64,000 nucleotides of DNA from Simmondsia chinensis (Eukaryota > Streptophyta > Magnoliopsida > Caryophyllales > Simmondsiaceae): positions 17,475,346-17,539,345 of the forward strand of contig JAGTTD010000011.1 of assembly GCA_018398585.1 (NCBI GenBank), read 5' to 3'. The notes below the pieces were generated by a model, which saw only the letters and a program-made list of their open reading frames with translations, searched no databases and had not been told where the DNA came from. Positions 44,517 to 55,106 of the stretch are shown one piece after another (position 1 is the first letter of the stretch; every line of letters begins with the position of its first letter). Both the position numbers and the translations under genes were made by a program.

Positions 44517-45938
44517 TGGCCGTCTGTGGGAAGGATTACAAGCTCACGCTTCCGATGTTTCTTGTAAGGCTTAAAAGTCTTAAGGGTCAAGCAAGGTAAT
44601 TTTTGGTATTTTTTTGGGTTCGTTGGCCCTCTCTACGAAGGCCCACCTAAATGAAAATTTATAAAGAAAGTTCGATTGAACAAGTTTAAGTGCGGCTGTA
44701 ATCTTTACGCCCCTTTTTCATTTTTTGTTTGGGAAAATTTTTTTAAAAATCATGATAAGCACCTAGAGCTTGTCAAAAGCTTCATTTTGATATAAAGTTT
44801 GATCCATAACTCTTCACGGATTAAAAGATGCCCATTTTAAGTGGCAAGGTAAGTTATACGCCTTAGCTATGTTTAGCTCGCCCAAATCAATTTTTGGGTA
44901 TTTCCTGCTTCCAAATGTTCAAAAACTTTATATGGGTGCCTAGGGATCCTCACGAACTTCATTTTGATGTAAAATTTGATCCGTAACTCTTCACGGATTA
45001 AAGGTTATGCCCATTTTAAGAGGAAAGGTAAGTTCCATGCCTTACCAGCGTTTAGCTTGCCCAAATTGTTTTTTGGGTACTTACTGCCACCAAACTTTAA
45101 AAATTTTCATGTAAGTGCCTGGGGCTCTTTAAGAGCTTCATTTGGATATAAAAATCAACCTGTAACTCTTCACGGATTCAACGTTATGCCCATTCTATGT
45201 GGCAAGGTAAGTTTTACGCCTTAACTGCGTTTAGCTCGCCCAAATCCTTTTTGGGTACTTTTTGTTACCAAACATTCAAAAAATTAATATAGGTAGCTGG
45301 AGCTCCTGACGAGCTTTGTTTTAATATAAAATTCGCCACAATACTAATCGCCCCAGTTGTAGGCGACCTGTGGTCGCTACACAGGTGGTCGCCGGCAACC
45401 AGCATGGCGCCGATGACCAACTGGGAACCCAATGTATGGGTGCCCAGATGGGACACAGGCCCAATATATAGAGGGGGTGGGGCACATTCCCTCACCTTGT
45501 TCTTTCTTTCAACCCCTGTTCCTCTCTCAATTCCATCTTTCTCTCCCACACTTTCTCTCCTACACTCTCTCTCTCTCCGAAGGCTGGCCTCGTCTAAGCC
45601 AGGCCACTCCATGCCTCCACCTCCTATCGTCCTTCACGTTCTTCTCTCTGGAGCAATAACTACTCGATCTTTTACTCTTCTCAGGCTAAGTCTTTTACAT
45701 CTTTTATATGTAATTATTAAATGCTTTTAATATTAGTTTATGAGATCAATATTGACTTGAGCGTCGAAGGGGTCCTCCATGGGTTACGCTGCGGGTCCCT
45801 CTAACCGTCTGTATGATTCTTGAAGAAAATATCAAGCTGGGCGTGCAGCTAGAGCATGAGTTCAGCTCGTCCTAACGAACCCCAACGAACTCCCATTTGA
45901 TGAATAAACTCAGTGACTAAATTTATCGAAAACATAAC
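44517..45938 (+). repeat. Array unit 5
   Basis: Primer-like site shortened (TGGCCGTCTGTGGGAA). Three sub-repeats with sites at 44843, 45022 and 45201, i.e. a 179-bp period. TATATAG at 45465-45471. The leader is open for 108 codons. Confidence 0.87.
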
Positions 45939-47181
45939 TGACGCCATCTGTAGAAAGGATTACAAGCTCACGCCTAGCTCGATGTTTCTCGTAAGGCTCA
46001 AACGTCTTAAGGGTCAAGCAAAGAAATTTTTGCTATTTTTTGGGTTCCTTGGCCCTCTCTGCGAAGGCTGATCTAAACGAAAATTTATAAAGAAAGGACA
46101 ATTGAACATGTCTAAGTGTGGTTGTACACTCTATGCCCCTTTTTTTGTTTTTCCTTTTGGTAAATATTCTGAAAATCATGATAAGCACCTAGAGCTTTTC
46201 AAAAGCTTCATTTTGATATAAGGTTTGATCCGTAACTCTTGACCAATTGAAAGTTATGTCCATTTTAATTGGCAAAGTCAGTTACACGCCTTACCTGCCT
46301 TTAGATGGCCCAAACCGTGTTTCGGGTACTTTTGGCCACCTAATGTTCAAAACGTTTATGCGGATGTCTGAGGCTAATCATGAGCTTCATTTTGATATTA
46401 AATTCGACCTATAACACTTCACGAATTAAAACTTATGCCCATTTTAAGTGGCAAGGTGCGGTATACGCCATACATGCGTTTAGCTCGCGCAAATCCTTTT
46501 TCAGGTACTTTTTATTACCAAATGTTCAAAAAAATTATATAGGTAGCCAGAGCTCTTCATGAGCTTCATTTTGATATAACATTCGGCCCAAGACTGGCCG
46601 CCCTGGTTCTAGGAGACCAGTGGTTGCCGCATAGGTGGTTGCCGATGACCAGCTGGGCGCCAACGACCAATTGGACTCCCGGATAGGCTGCAGGCCCTAT
46701 ATAACGAGGGGGTGGGGGCATGTTCCCTCACCCCTATTCTTTCTCTCAACCCCTGTTCCTCTCTCAACTCCCTCTCTCTATCCCACACTTTCTCACCTAC
46801 ACTCTCCCTCTCTCTCGAGGCTAGCCTCGTCTAAGCCAAGCCACTCCACACCTCAACCTCCTATCGTCCTTCAAGTTCATCTCTTTGGAACAATAACTAC
46901 TCAACTTTATACTCTTCTCTGGCTAACTCTTTTATATCTTTTATATGTATTTATTACTTGCTTTTAATATAAGTTATGAGATCAATGCTGACTTGAGCAT
47001 CGGAGTGGTCCCCCGTGGGTTACCCAGCGGGTCCCTTTAAACGCCTGTTTAAATCTTGCAAGAAATATTAAGCCAAGCGTGCAGCTAGAGCTTGAGTTCA
47101 GCTCATCCTTACAAACCCAATCTCATGCCAAACTCCCATTCGATGAATAAACTCACTGACTAAATTTATCGAAAACATAAC
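45939..47181 (+). repeat. Array unit 6
   Basis: Primer-like site TGACGCCATCTGTAGAAA. Two sub-repeats (about 46270 and 46450). TATATAAC at 46698-46705. Perfect palindrome at 46816-46829. Confidence 0.87.
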
Positions 47182-48605
47182 TGGCATCGTCTGTAAGAAG
47201 GGTTACAAGCTCACGTCTGGCTCGATGTTTCTTTCTAGGCTCAAACGTCTTAATGGTTAAGACAGGTAATTTTTGGTATTTTTTGGGTTCCTTGGCACTC
47301 TCTACGAAGGCCCACCTAAATGAAAATTTTACAAAGGAAGCTTGTTTGAACAAGTTTAAGTGTGGCTGTACACTTTATGCCTCTTTTTCGTTTTTTCTTT
47401 GGGTCAAAATTCTGAAAAATCATGATAAACACTGAGAGCTTTTCAAAATCTTTATTATGATGTAAAGTTCGATCCATAATTATTCACGGATTAAAAGTTA
47501 TGCCCGTTTTAAGTGGCAGGATAAGTTAAACGCCTCACTTGTGTTTAGCTCGCCCAAATCCTTTTCTGAGCAGTGTTTTGTTACCAAAATATCAAAAAAT
47601 TTATAAAGATAGATAGAGCTGCTCACAAGCATCGTTTTGATCTAAAATTCGACCCGTAACTCTTCATGTATTAAAAGTTATGCCCATTCTAAGTGGCATG
47701 GTAAGTTACACGCCATACCTGCGTTTAGCTCGCCCAAAATATTTTTTGGTAACTTTCTGCCACCAAACGTTCAAAAATTTTATACGGGTGCCTAGGGCTC
47801 CTCACGAGCTTCATTTGGATATAAAATTTGACCCATAACACTTCATGCACTAAACGTTGTGCCCGTTTTATGTGGCAAAGTAAGTTATACACCTTACCTG
47901 CATTTAGCTTGCCCAAATCCTTTTTCAAGTACTTTTTTTTACCAAATGTCCAAATAAATTATATAGGGAGCTAAAGCTCCTCGTGAGCTTTGTTTTGATA
48001 CAAAATTCGCCACAATATTGGTCACCCTAGCTATGGGCGACCATTAGGCGACCTCTGGGCACCAATGACGAATTGGGCGCCCAACATATGGGTGCCGAGA
48101 TAGGCCGCAGGCCCAATATAAAGAGGGGGTGGGGCACATTCCCTCACCTCATTCTTTCTCTCAACCCCCGTTCCTCTCTCAACTTTCTCTCTCTCTCCCA
48201 CACTTTCTCACCTACACACACACTCTCTCTCTCTCCCCCGAGGCTAGCCTCGTCTAAGCCAGGCCACCCCACGCCTCAACCTCCCATCGTCCGTCAGGTT
48301 CATCTCTCTGGAGCAATAACTACTCAACCTTCTACTCTTCTCAGGCTAAGTCTTTTATATCTTTTATATGTATTTATTATATGCTTTTAATATTAGTTTA
48401 TGAGATCAATACTAACTTGAGCGTCGGAGGGGTCTTGCGTGGGTTACCCCGCGGGTCCCTTTAACCGTCTATTTGAATCTTGCAGAAAATTTTAAGTTGG
48501 GCGTGCGGCTAGAGCTTGAGTTCAGCTCGTCCTTACAAACCCCATCTCATATCGAACTCCCATTCGATGAATAAACTCACTGACTAAATTTGTCGAAAAC
48601 ATAAT
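47182..48605 (+). repeat. Array unit 7
   Basis: Primer-like site TGGCATCGTCTGTAAGAA. Three sub-repeats (about 47514, 47696, 47875). TATAAAG at 48117-48123. Perfect palindrome at 48239-48252. Confidence 0.87.
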
Positions 48606-49767
48606 TGGCGCCGTGTGTGGGAAGGACTACAAGCTCACGCCTAGCTCGATGTTTCTTGTAAGGCTCAAACATCTCAAGGGTCAAGCAAGGTAATTTTGCT
48701 ATTTTTCGGGTTCCTTGGCCCTCTCTACGAAGGCCCACCTAAATGAAAATTTATAAAGAAAGCTCGATTGAACAAGATTTAGTGTGGTTTTATGCCCCTT
48801 TTTTGTTTTCTCTTTTGGCAAAAATTCTGAAAAATCATGATGAGCCCCTATAGCTTTTCAAAAGCTTCATTCGCTAAATGTTCGATCCGTATTTCTTCAC
48901 GGATTAGAAATATGCCTGCTTTAAATGGCAAGGTATGTTACACGCCATGACTGCCTTTAGCTCGCCTAAATCGTGTTTCGGGTACTTTCGGCCACCAAAC
49001 GTTCAAAAATTTTATACGGCTGCCTAGGGCACATCATGGGCTTCGTTTTGATATTAAATTCAACCCATAACACTTCACGGATTAAAACTTATGCTCGTTT
49101 TAAGTGGCAAAGTAAGCTATACACCTTACATGTGTTGAGCTCCTACAAATCCATTTTCGGGTACCTTTCGTTAACAAACGTTCAAAAAAAAATTACATGG
49201 GTAGAAAGAGCTACTTAAGAGCTTTATTTTGATTTAAAATTGACCACCTGGGCGCAGATGACCAACTGGGCGCCCTGACAGGCCGTAAGCCCTATATAAC
49301 GAGGGGGTGGGGGCACATTCCCTCACCCCTTTTCTTTCTCTCAACCCCCGTTCCTCTCTAAACTCCCTCTCTCTCTCCCACACTCTCTCTCCTACACTCT
49401 CTCTCTCTCTCTCGGCTAGCCTCGTCTAAGCCAGGCCACTCCACGCCTCAACCTCCTATCATCCTTCACATTCATCTCTCTAGAGCAATAACTACTCAAC
49501 CTCCTACTCTTCTTAGGCTAAGTCTTTTATATGTATTTATTGACTACTTTTAATATTAGTTTTTGAGATCAATACTGACTTGAGTGTCGGAATGGTCTCC
49601 CGTGGGTTACCCCGCGGGTCCCTCTAACGGTCTGTTTGAATCTTGCAGGAAATATTTTGCAGGGTGTGCAGCTAGAGCATGAGTTCAGCTTGTCCTTACA
49701 AACCCCATCTCCTACCGAACTCCCATTCCATGAAAAAACTCATTGACTAAATTTGTCGAAAACATAA
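48606..49767 (+). repeat. Array unit 8
   Basis: Primer-like site TGGCGCCGTGTGTGGGAA. Two sub-repeats (about 48927 and 49107). A deletion in the spacer near 49240. TATATAAC at 49293-49300. Confidence 0.87.
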
Positions 49768-50783
49768 CGGGCGCCGTCTTTGGGAAGGGTTACAAGCTCA
49801 TGCCTAGCTTGATGTTTCTTATAGGGTTCAAATGTCTTAAGGGTCAAGCAAGGTAATTTTTTGTATTTTTCAAGTTCTTTAGAACTCTCTACGAAGGCCC
49901 ACCAAAACAAAAATTTATAAACAAAGCTCTATTGAACAAGTTTAAGTCTGGATGTACCCTTTACGCCCCTTTTTCAATTTTTCTTTGATTAAAAATTCTG
50001 AAAAATCATGTAAAAGCACCTAGAGCTTTTCAAAAGCTTCACTTTGATATAAAGTTCGATACATAATGATTAACGGATTAAAAGTAATGCCCATTTTAAG
50101 CGGCAAGGTAAGTTATATGCCTCACTCGTGTTTAGCTTGCCCAAATCCTTTTTTGGGAACTTTTTGTTGGCAAACTATATAAGGAAATTATATGGGTAGC
50201 TAGAGCTCCTTACGAGCTTCGTTTTGATACAAAATTTACCATAATGGCGAGGGCGACCCGCGGTCACCGCAGGTGGCCACCTGGGCGCCGACTACCAACT
50301 GTGGGCCCAACATATAGGCGCCTAGATGGGCCGCATGCCATATATAAATGAGGGGGTGGGGGAACATTCCCTCACCCCCATTCTTTCTCTGAAGCCCCGT
50401 TCCTCTCTCAACTCCCTTTCTCTCTCTCTTCCGCACTTTCTCGCCTACACTCTGTCTCACTCCACACTTCAACCTCCTATCATCCTTCACGTTCATCTCT
50501 CTGGAGCAATAGAAACTCAACCTTCTAATCTTCTCAGGCTAAGTCTTTTACATCTTTTCTATGTATTTATTACCTACTTTCAATATTAGTTTATGAGATC
50601 AATACTGACTTGAGCGTCGGAGGGGCCCCTGTGGGTTACCCTGCGGGTCTTTCTAACCGTTTTTTTTTAATCTTGCGGGAAATATCAAGCCGGGCGTGCA
50701 ACTATAGCTTGAGTTTAGCTCGTCATTACGAACCCCATTTCATGCCGAACTCCCATTTGATGAATAAACTCACTAACTAAATG
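49768..50783 (+). repeat. Array unit 9, right-truncated
   Basis: Starts with GGGCGCCGTCTTTGGGAA. One sub-repeat (about 50103). TATATAAA at 50341-50348. The palindrome region is deleted. The unit stops in ATGAATAAACTCACTAACTAAAT just before its own primer-like site, where copia RT sequence begins. Confidence 0.87.
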
Positions 50784-51950
50784 GATGTCAAAACTTCATT
50801 TCTTAATGGTGACCTAGACAAAGAGATTTACAAGGAACAACCTGAGGGTTTCTTGTCTCTGGTAATGAAAACAAAGTCTGCAAACTCATAAAATCTCTAT
50901 ATGGTCTCAAATAGACACCTAAACAATGGCATTAGAAATTTAATAGCATGTTAGTAGCTAATAATTTCCTTGTAAACAATGGTGACACTTGTGTGTATTC
51001 CAAGTCTGATTCAAATGGAAGTGTAATAGTTTGTCTATATGTGGATAATATGCTGATATTTGGCACGAACTTGAATGTTGTCAGTGAAACGAAAAACTTT
51101 CTATGCTCTAAATTTGATATGAAAGATATGGGTGAGGTAGATGTGATTTTAGGAGTTAAAATTCTGAGAACTCTCGAAGACATAAGCGTAAACCAGTCTC
51201 ACTATGTTAAGAAGATACTTAGAAAGTTTGTGTATATATATATATATATGTTTACTACTGATCCTGTAAGAACACCTTATTATCCCTGTGTACATTTAAC
51301 TAAACATAACGGTGTTGCTATGTGCAAATTTGAGTATGCCAAAATAATTGGTAGTGCTATGTTTCTTATAAACTATACCAGACCTGACATATCGTATGCT
51401 ATAAGTAGACTTAGTAAATGCACACATAATCCTAATCAAGAGCATTGGAATTCATTAAAAAGATTGCTTAAATATTTGAAAGAAACTATGGATTGGGGAC
51501 TTCAGTATGGAAGGGATATTGTGGCGCCAATTGGGTGTCAGATAATGACAAAATTAACTCCACTAGTGGGTATATATTCGCACTAGCTGGAGGTGCTATA
51601 TCCTGGAAATCCACTAAGCAGTCTTGTACTGCTATGTCTACTATGGAATATGAGTTTGTTTCTCTTGAGTTGGCAAGTCATGAAGCTGAGTGGCTCAGAA
51701 GTTTATTAGGAGATGTGCCATTGTGGGGGCTTCCAGCTCCATCAGTATCACTTCACTGTGATAGCCAAGCTGCAATTGCTGTGACTAAGAACAAGGTTTA
51801 TAATGGCAAGAGGAGACATATTCGTCTTAGGCATAAGATCGTGAAGGATCTTCAAAAAAATTGGAGTGATATCAGTAGACTATGTAAAGTCTGAAAAAAA
51901 TCTTGCGGATCCGTTAACAAAAGGGCCTTTGTCGTAAAATGATTGTAGAA
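50784..51950 (+). pseudogene. Copia J reverse transcriptase (C-terminal part) and RNase H
   Basis: Begins mid-RT with MDVKTSFLNGDLDKEIYKEQ; upstream domains are absent. After a frameshift near 50870, KVCKLIKSLYGL and PKQW follow with two TAG stops. The catalytic site is YVDNMLIFG near 51045 (YVDD usual, second Asp changed to Asn). Then FDMKDMGEVDVILGVKI, RPDISYAISRLSKCTHNPNQ, a frame change, and RNase H ISWKSTKQSCTAMSTMEYEF, LHCDSQAAIAV and RRHIRLRHKIVKDL. A LADPLTKG-like end lies near 51905-51930. Lineage not assigned. Confidence 0.88.
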
Positions 51951-52582
51951 ACATTAAGGGGGATAGGATTAAAATCTATACATGAATCAACTATGATGTA
52001 TCCAACCTGGTCTTAATAGATTCAATGTGAAAAGTCATAGTTTTGTTCAAGGAATGCATTGTGGTTTATATTGTCCCTCCCTGTGGTGTGACAGTGCGGA
52101 AATGGGTCTATAGCCATATGCTTGGTGGTGTAAGCAAGGCTTGCACTTGATAGACACTGTCTGTATGTTACCAAGAGGTAAGATTGAGCTTTAACTCTTA
52201 ATGGACCCGTATCCATATGTTTGGTTGTGTGCGGTAAAACACACTTGATGGGATCCACTTAAATAGGTATGGGAGTGTGGCCGCTCCCTATGAAGGTTTA
52301 AGACTTGCATTCTAGAGTGCCTATGAATATCCGGGACGAGCGCATGGCCAATAAAACGCACCAAACAACAGGAGTTGCCGAAGTCTGGAGTTTGGTATGT
52401 GTCCAAGTGGAAGACTATGCAACCCCTTGTGAGGTTCAAGCCAAAAGTCACCTTGCAAGCTTGGCCCTAAACTTTACACTAGGTGACGATTCAAGTCGTG
52501 AGACATTGGCACTGAAAAATTGAACTCCCTTTGCCCAATCTATTATTATTCTTCTCTTTTGCTTGTATCCGTTGTGGGGAAT
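51951..52582 (+). other. 3' untranslated region of copia J
   Basis: Non-coding, moderately GC-balanced. Ends in CCGTTGTGGGGAAT (52569-52582), the polypurine tract, directly before TGTTAGAAAAATG. Confidence 0.65.
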
Positions 52583-53636
52583 TGTTAGAAAAATGATACA
52601 GGCTAAACTTAAGTATTATGGAAAAATTACATTAGTAAAATGATAGAGTGCTATCGCACAGAGAAAAAAGAAGGAGATTTTGTAGAGTTTAAATATGTAT
52701 ATGTAAGCCCCCCACTTGAATTAAGTCATGGGTGAGAGAATGGTGGGAACCACGCACCCGCGTACAGCGCGCCTGCCCCCCGTGCTGTGCTCGGGCAAGG
52801 GTGTGGGTGATCTTTTTTTTAATGGGTCCATTTATTTTAGGAAAAAAATCTGCCACCATTTAGTAGCATTTTTGACTATTGGATTTCATGACACTTAAGA
52901 GAATATTGGCCAATTAAACACTGCTGGCCGTTTCTTAACGTTGCAAAGTAGCTGTTGTACACATTATTGCAGTTGGTCCTTCTTTCTCATCTTCAACACC
53001 ATTTAATCTGTTTTCCTTAAATTTCAAGCTTGACATAGACATATTCAGCAAAACAACAACACTCCTCTCTTCTCTCATCTTCGGTCCTACTTTATCTCAA
53101 TACTTGGGCAAAGTTGTTGGGCTCTCCTACCCGGCTATTAATGAGTGCACGCTAATAGTCGGACCGTGTTAATCTTAGAGGACGGCCGCCAGTAACACTG
53201 TTTGCACCAGAGCAGCGGCTAAATCGTCTTTTAAGACATTGGTATTTCCCACGGCGCGGTATCTTCGGTATTCTAATATACTTTTCCCTCTTTTCGGTTT
53301 TACTTGACTGCTGTGTTTGGATATTATTTCGCGGCAACGTTACTGAATTCGCTTACCATAATACGCTAAATTTACAGCAACATTTTTCTACAAATTACAT
53401 CAATATTTTACTGAAATACTTCACTGGTTTTGCAGTGTAAATTTACAGCAATTTACAGATTGATTTTCCTGTAATTTTATAGTATTTTCCTGTTCAATTT
53501 GGCTGTATTTTTCGCTGTATTCCTTGCAGTATTTTCGCTATATTTTTCACAGTATTTTCGCTGTATCTTCACTGCAGTTGCAGTGTTCGTATTAATATTT
53601 CAACATATTTCATATCAATGCAGTGTACATTAAACA
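52583..53636 (+). repeat. 3' LTR of copia J (right edge uncertain)
   Basis: Starts TGTTAGAAAAATGATACAGG after the purine tract. GCTCTCCTACCCGGC and TAGAGGACGGCCGCC at 53130-53190 look like R/U5. About 53390-53580 is built of degenerate CTGTATTTTTCGC / CAGTATTTTCGC units. The end at ...TTAAACA (53636) is only a guess from a CA terminus; there is no partner LTR. Confidence 0.4.
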
Positions 53637-54462
53637 ATTCATTACTCTCTTCCTTGAACTATTCACTCGGAGTGCTTTTGTGTGTTAAACTAATGTAATC
53701 TGCTTATTTCAAAATTGTGTAAGATCAAAGGTATGCCTTGGACTTCCTTAAGCCATTCATTAGCAGTGCTTTGGCATTTATGCTTGTATTTTGTATTTAT
53801 ATTGTGTTGCCTGTTTCGTTTGAGTTCTTTCTCCTGATTTTTCTACTTGTTTCATGATTGCAATCTATATATGGTGTCTTATACTTACAAGCTCTATAAG
53901 CTTCTATTTAATTATCTTTTACATTTTCTCTTATGTGTATTGATTTGCATGTTTTACGTGTAGGACAATACTACAAGGTGGATGGTGCTTCTAATGCAAA
54001 GGATGGAGCTTTGGAACAACATATATATATGTTAGAGTGATTCTATGTGTTTAACTATTTTTTGAACATAACTCTGCCATCATTTTGGCATCGGTGATTG
54101 GATGCTTTTTTTATGATCGTGAAACATCAATGACATTATGCGGCTTTAGCAAATTAATGAAGAATTTTGTTTCCAATTAAGTAATTGGCTCGTTGGTGTT
54201 TTTCATCTAACCTCTCCTAAACCCTACATTAGCGTGAGCTCTTGAGGCACTAAGTTTGTTATTGTTGTTGTTGACTTGAAAATATATATATGCCATGAAT
54301 TGGGCATTAGTGTACAATAGTGGCAATTGCATTTTCATTGTATTGTACATTTGCAGCAATAGTTTCTCTTACAATTAAGTGTTGTCATAGCAGTTGATTG
54401 TGACAAGTGTGGAGATCGCTATCAGTTGGTATTTCGGACAGTATATATATTGGCATGACAAT
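53637..54462. other. Unassigned AT-rich DNA
   Basis: No supported reading frame. It may belong partly to the copia LTR on its left and partly to the interior of the CACTA-type element on its right. Confidence 0.4.
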
Positions 54463-54871
54463 TACTTACGATGAGTTCATTTCCATCGTATATGTATTTA
54501 GATGGGTTTTACTGCCTTCTTAAATACATTTGCGACACATTTACTCCTATCCCAAGTGTATTTACGACGGGTTTTACTCCCATCGCAAAACAAGTGGCAA
54601 TGATTTTTTCTTGTCATAAATACATTTACGGTGGGAATATACCCATGGCTAATGTGTTTACGATGGAAAAAAAAAATTGTCGCTTATGTATTTCAGACGA
54701 TTGAAAAATCCGTCGCTAATGTATTTACAACAGTTTTAAATTTGTCATCGCAAATGCATTACCAACGGTTTAAGACTGTATATAATCCCATCATAAACTG
54801 TCTTTTACGAGGGGAAACAAGTTAGTAGTGACGGTCTTTTCCCGTTGTTAATGACTGATTTTCCTGTAGTG
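54463..54871 (+). mobile_element. CACTA-type transposon terminus (one end)
   Basis: The segment ends ...TTTTCCTGTAGTG, the reverse complement of CACTACAGGAAAA, the usual CACTA/EnSpm terminal motif. The preceding 370 bp hold many short direct and inverted copies of a TGTATTTACGACGG / CCGTCGCAAAT motif, typical subterminal repeats. The opposite end was not found in the window, so the extent to the left is open. The next three bases are GAA, the potential target duplication. Confidence 0.6.
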
Positions 54872-55039
54872 GAAGCAGTTGGCTCGAGGAAGAGCAGTAG
54901 AGTAAGAGCTCTATCCATCCCTCCAACCAAGATTAGCAAAGTAAGGGAGGAAGAAGATGATGATGAAGAAGATGTGCCAATTTCTGTAGTCGTGAGAATG
55001 AGGAGAGCAAGACTCTCTCGGGAAGAGTTATTGGCCTAG
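54872..55039 (+). other. Possible first coding segment of fragment L
   Basis: Open frame immediately after the CACTA-type end: EAVGSRKSSRVRALSIPPTK, then an acidic run (EEEDDDEED), then VVVRMRRARLSREELLA and TAG. It looks protein-coding by composition, but the connection to the following exons is not clear. An exon could end earlier or the stop could be secondary. Confidence 0.35.
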
Positions 55040-55106
55040 TTGCCTTGGATTTCCTTTCTAGCTTACTTCTCTCGAGGTTGTCCTATCCCATCTTTCATGA
55101 TGTCAG

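Larger units (their letters stand above)
40157..50783 (+). repeat. Tandem array of nine LTR/leader-derived monomers
   Basis: Nine units share one order: one to three ~179-bp sub-repeats, a spacer, a TATA box with GAGGGGGTGGGG, a pyrimidine-rich leader, a palindrome around CGAGGCTAGCCTCG, a CTTGCAGGAAAT acceptor-like site, a primer-site-like TGGCGCCGTCTGTGGGAAG (missing in the truncated last unit), and a conserved tail (GGATTACAAGCTCACGCC ...). This is the organisation of an LTR end plus leader of Tat/Ogre-type gypsy elements (inference from the primer-site wording). No gag or pol lies between units. Left edge: Athila LTR. Right edge: copia RT. Identity between units looks like about 75-90%. 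Confidence 0.88.

Noticed and set aside
40157..50783. Interpretation of the repeated 179-bp blocks as a CRISPR-like array
   Set aside because: Repeats are long, diverged, not separated by unique spacers, and lie in a plant retroelement-derived satellite.
40157..50783. Nine separate solo LTRs
   Set aside because: Units follow one another head to tail with leader and (in eight of nine) primer site included and no target duplications between them, so tandem amplification fits better.
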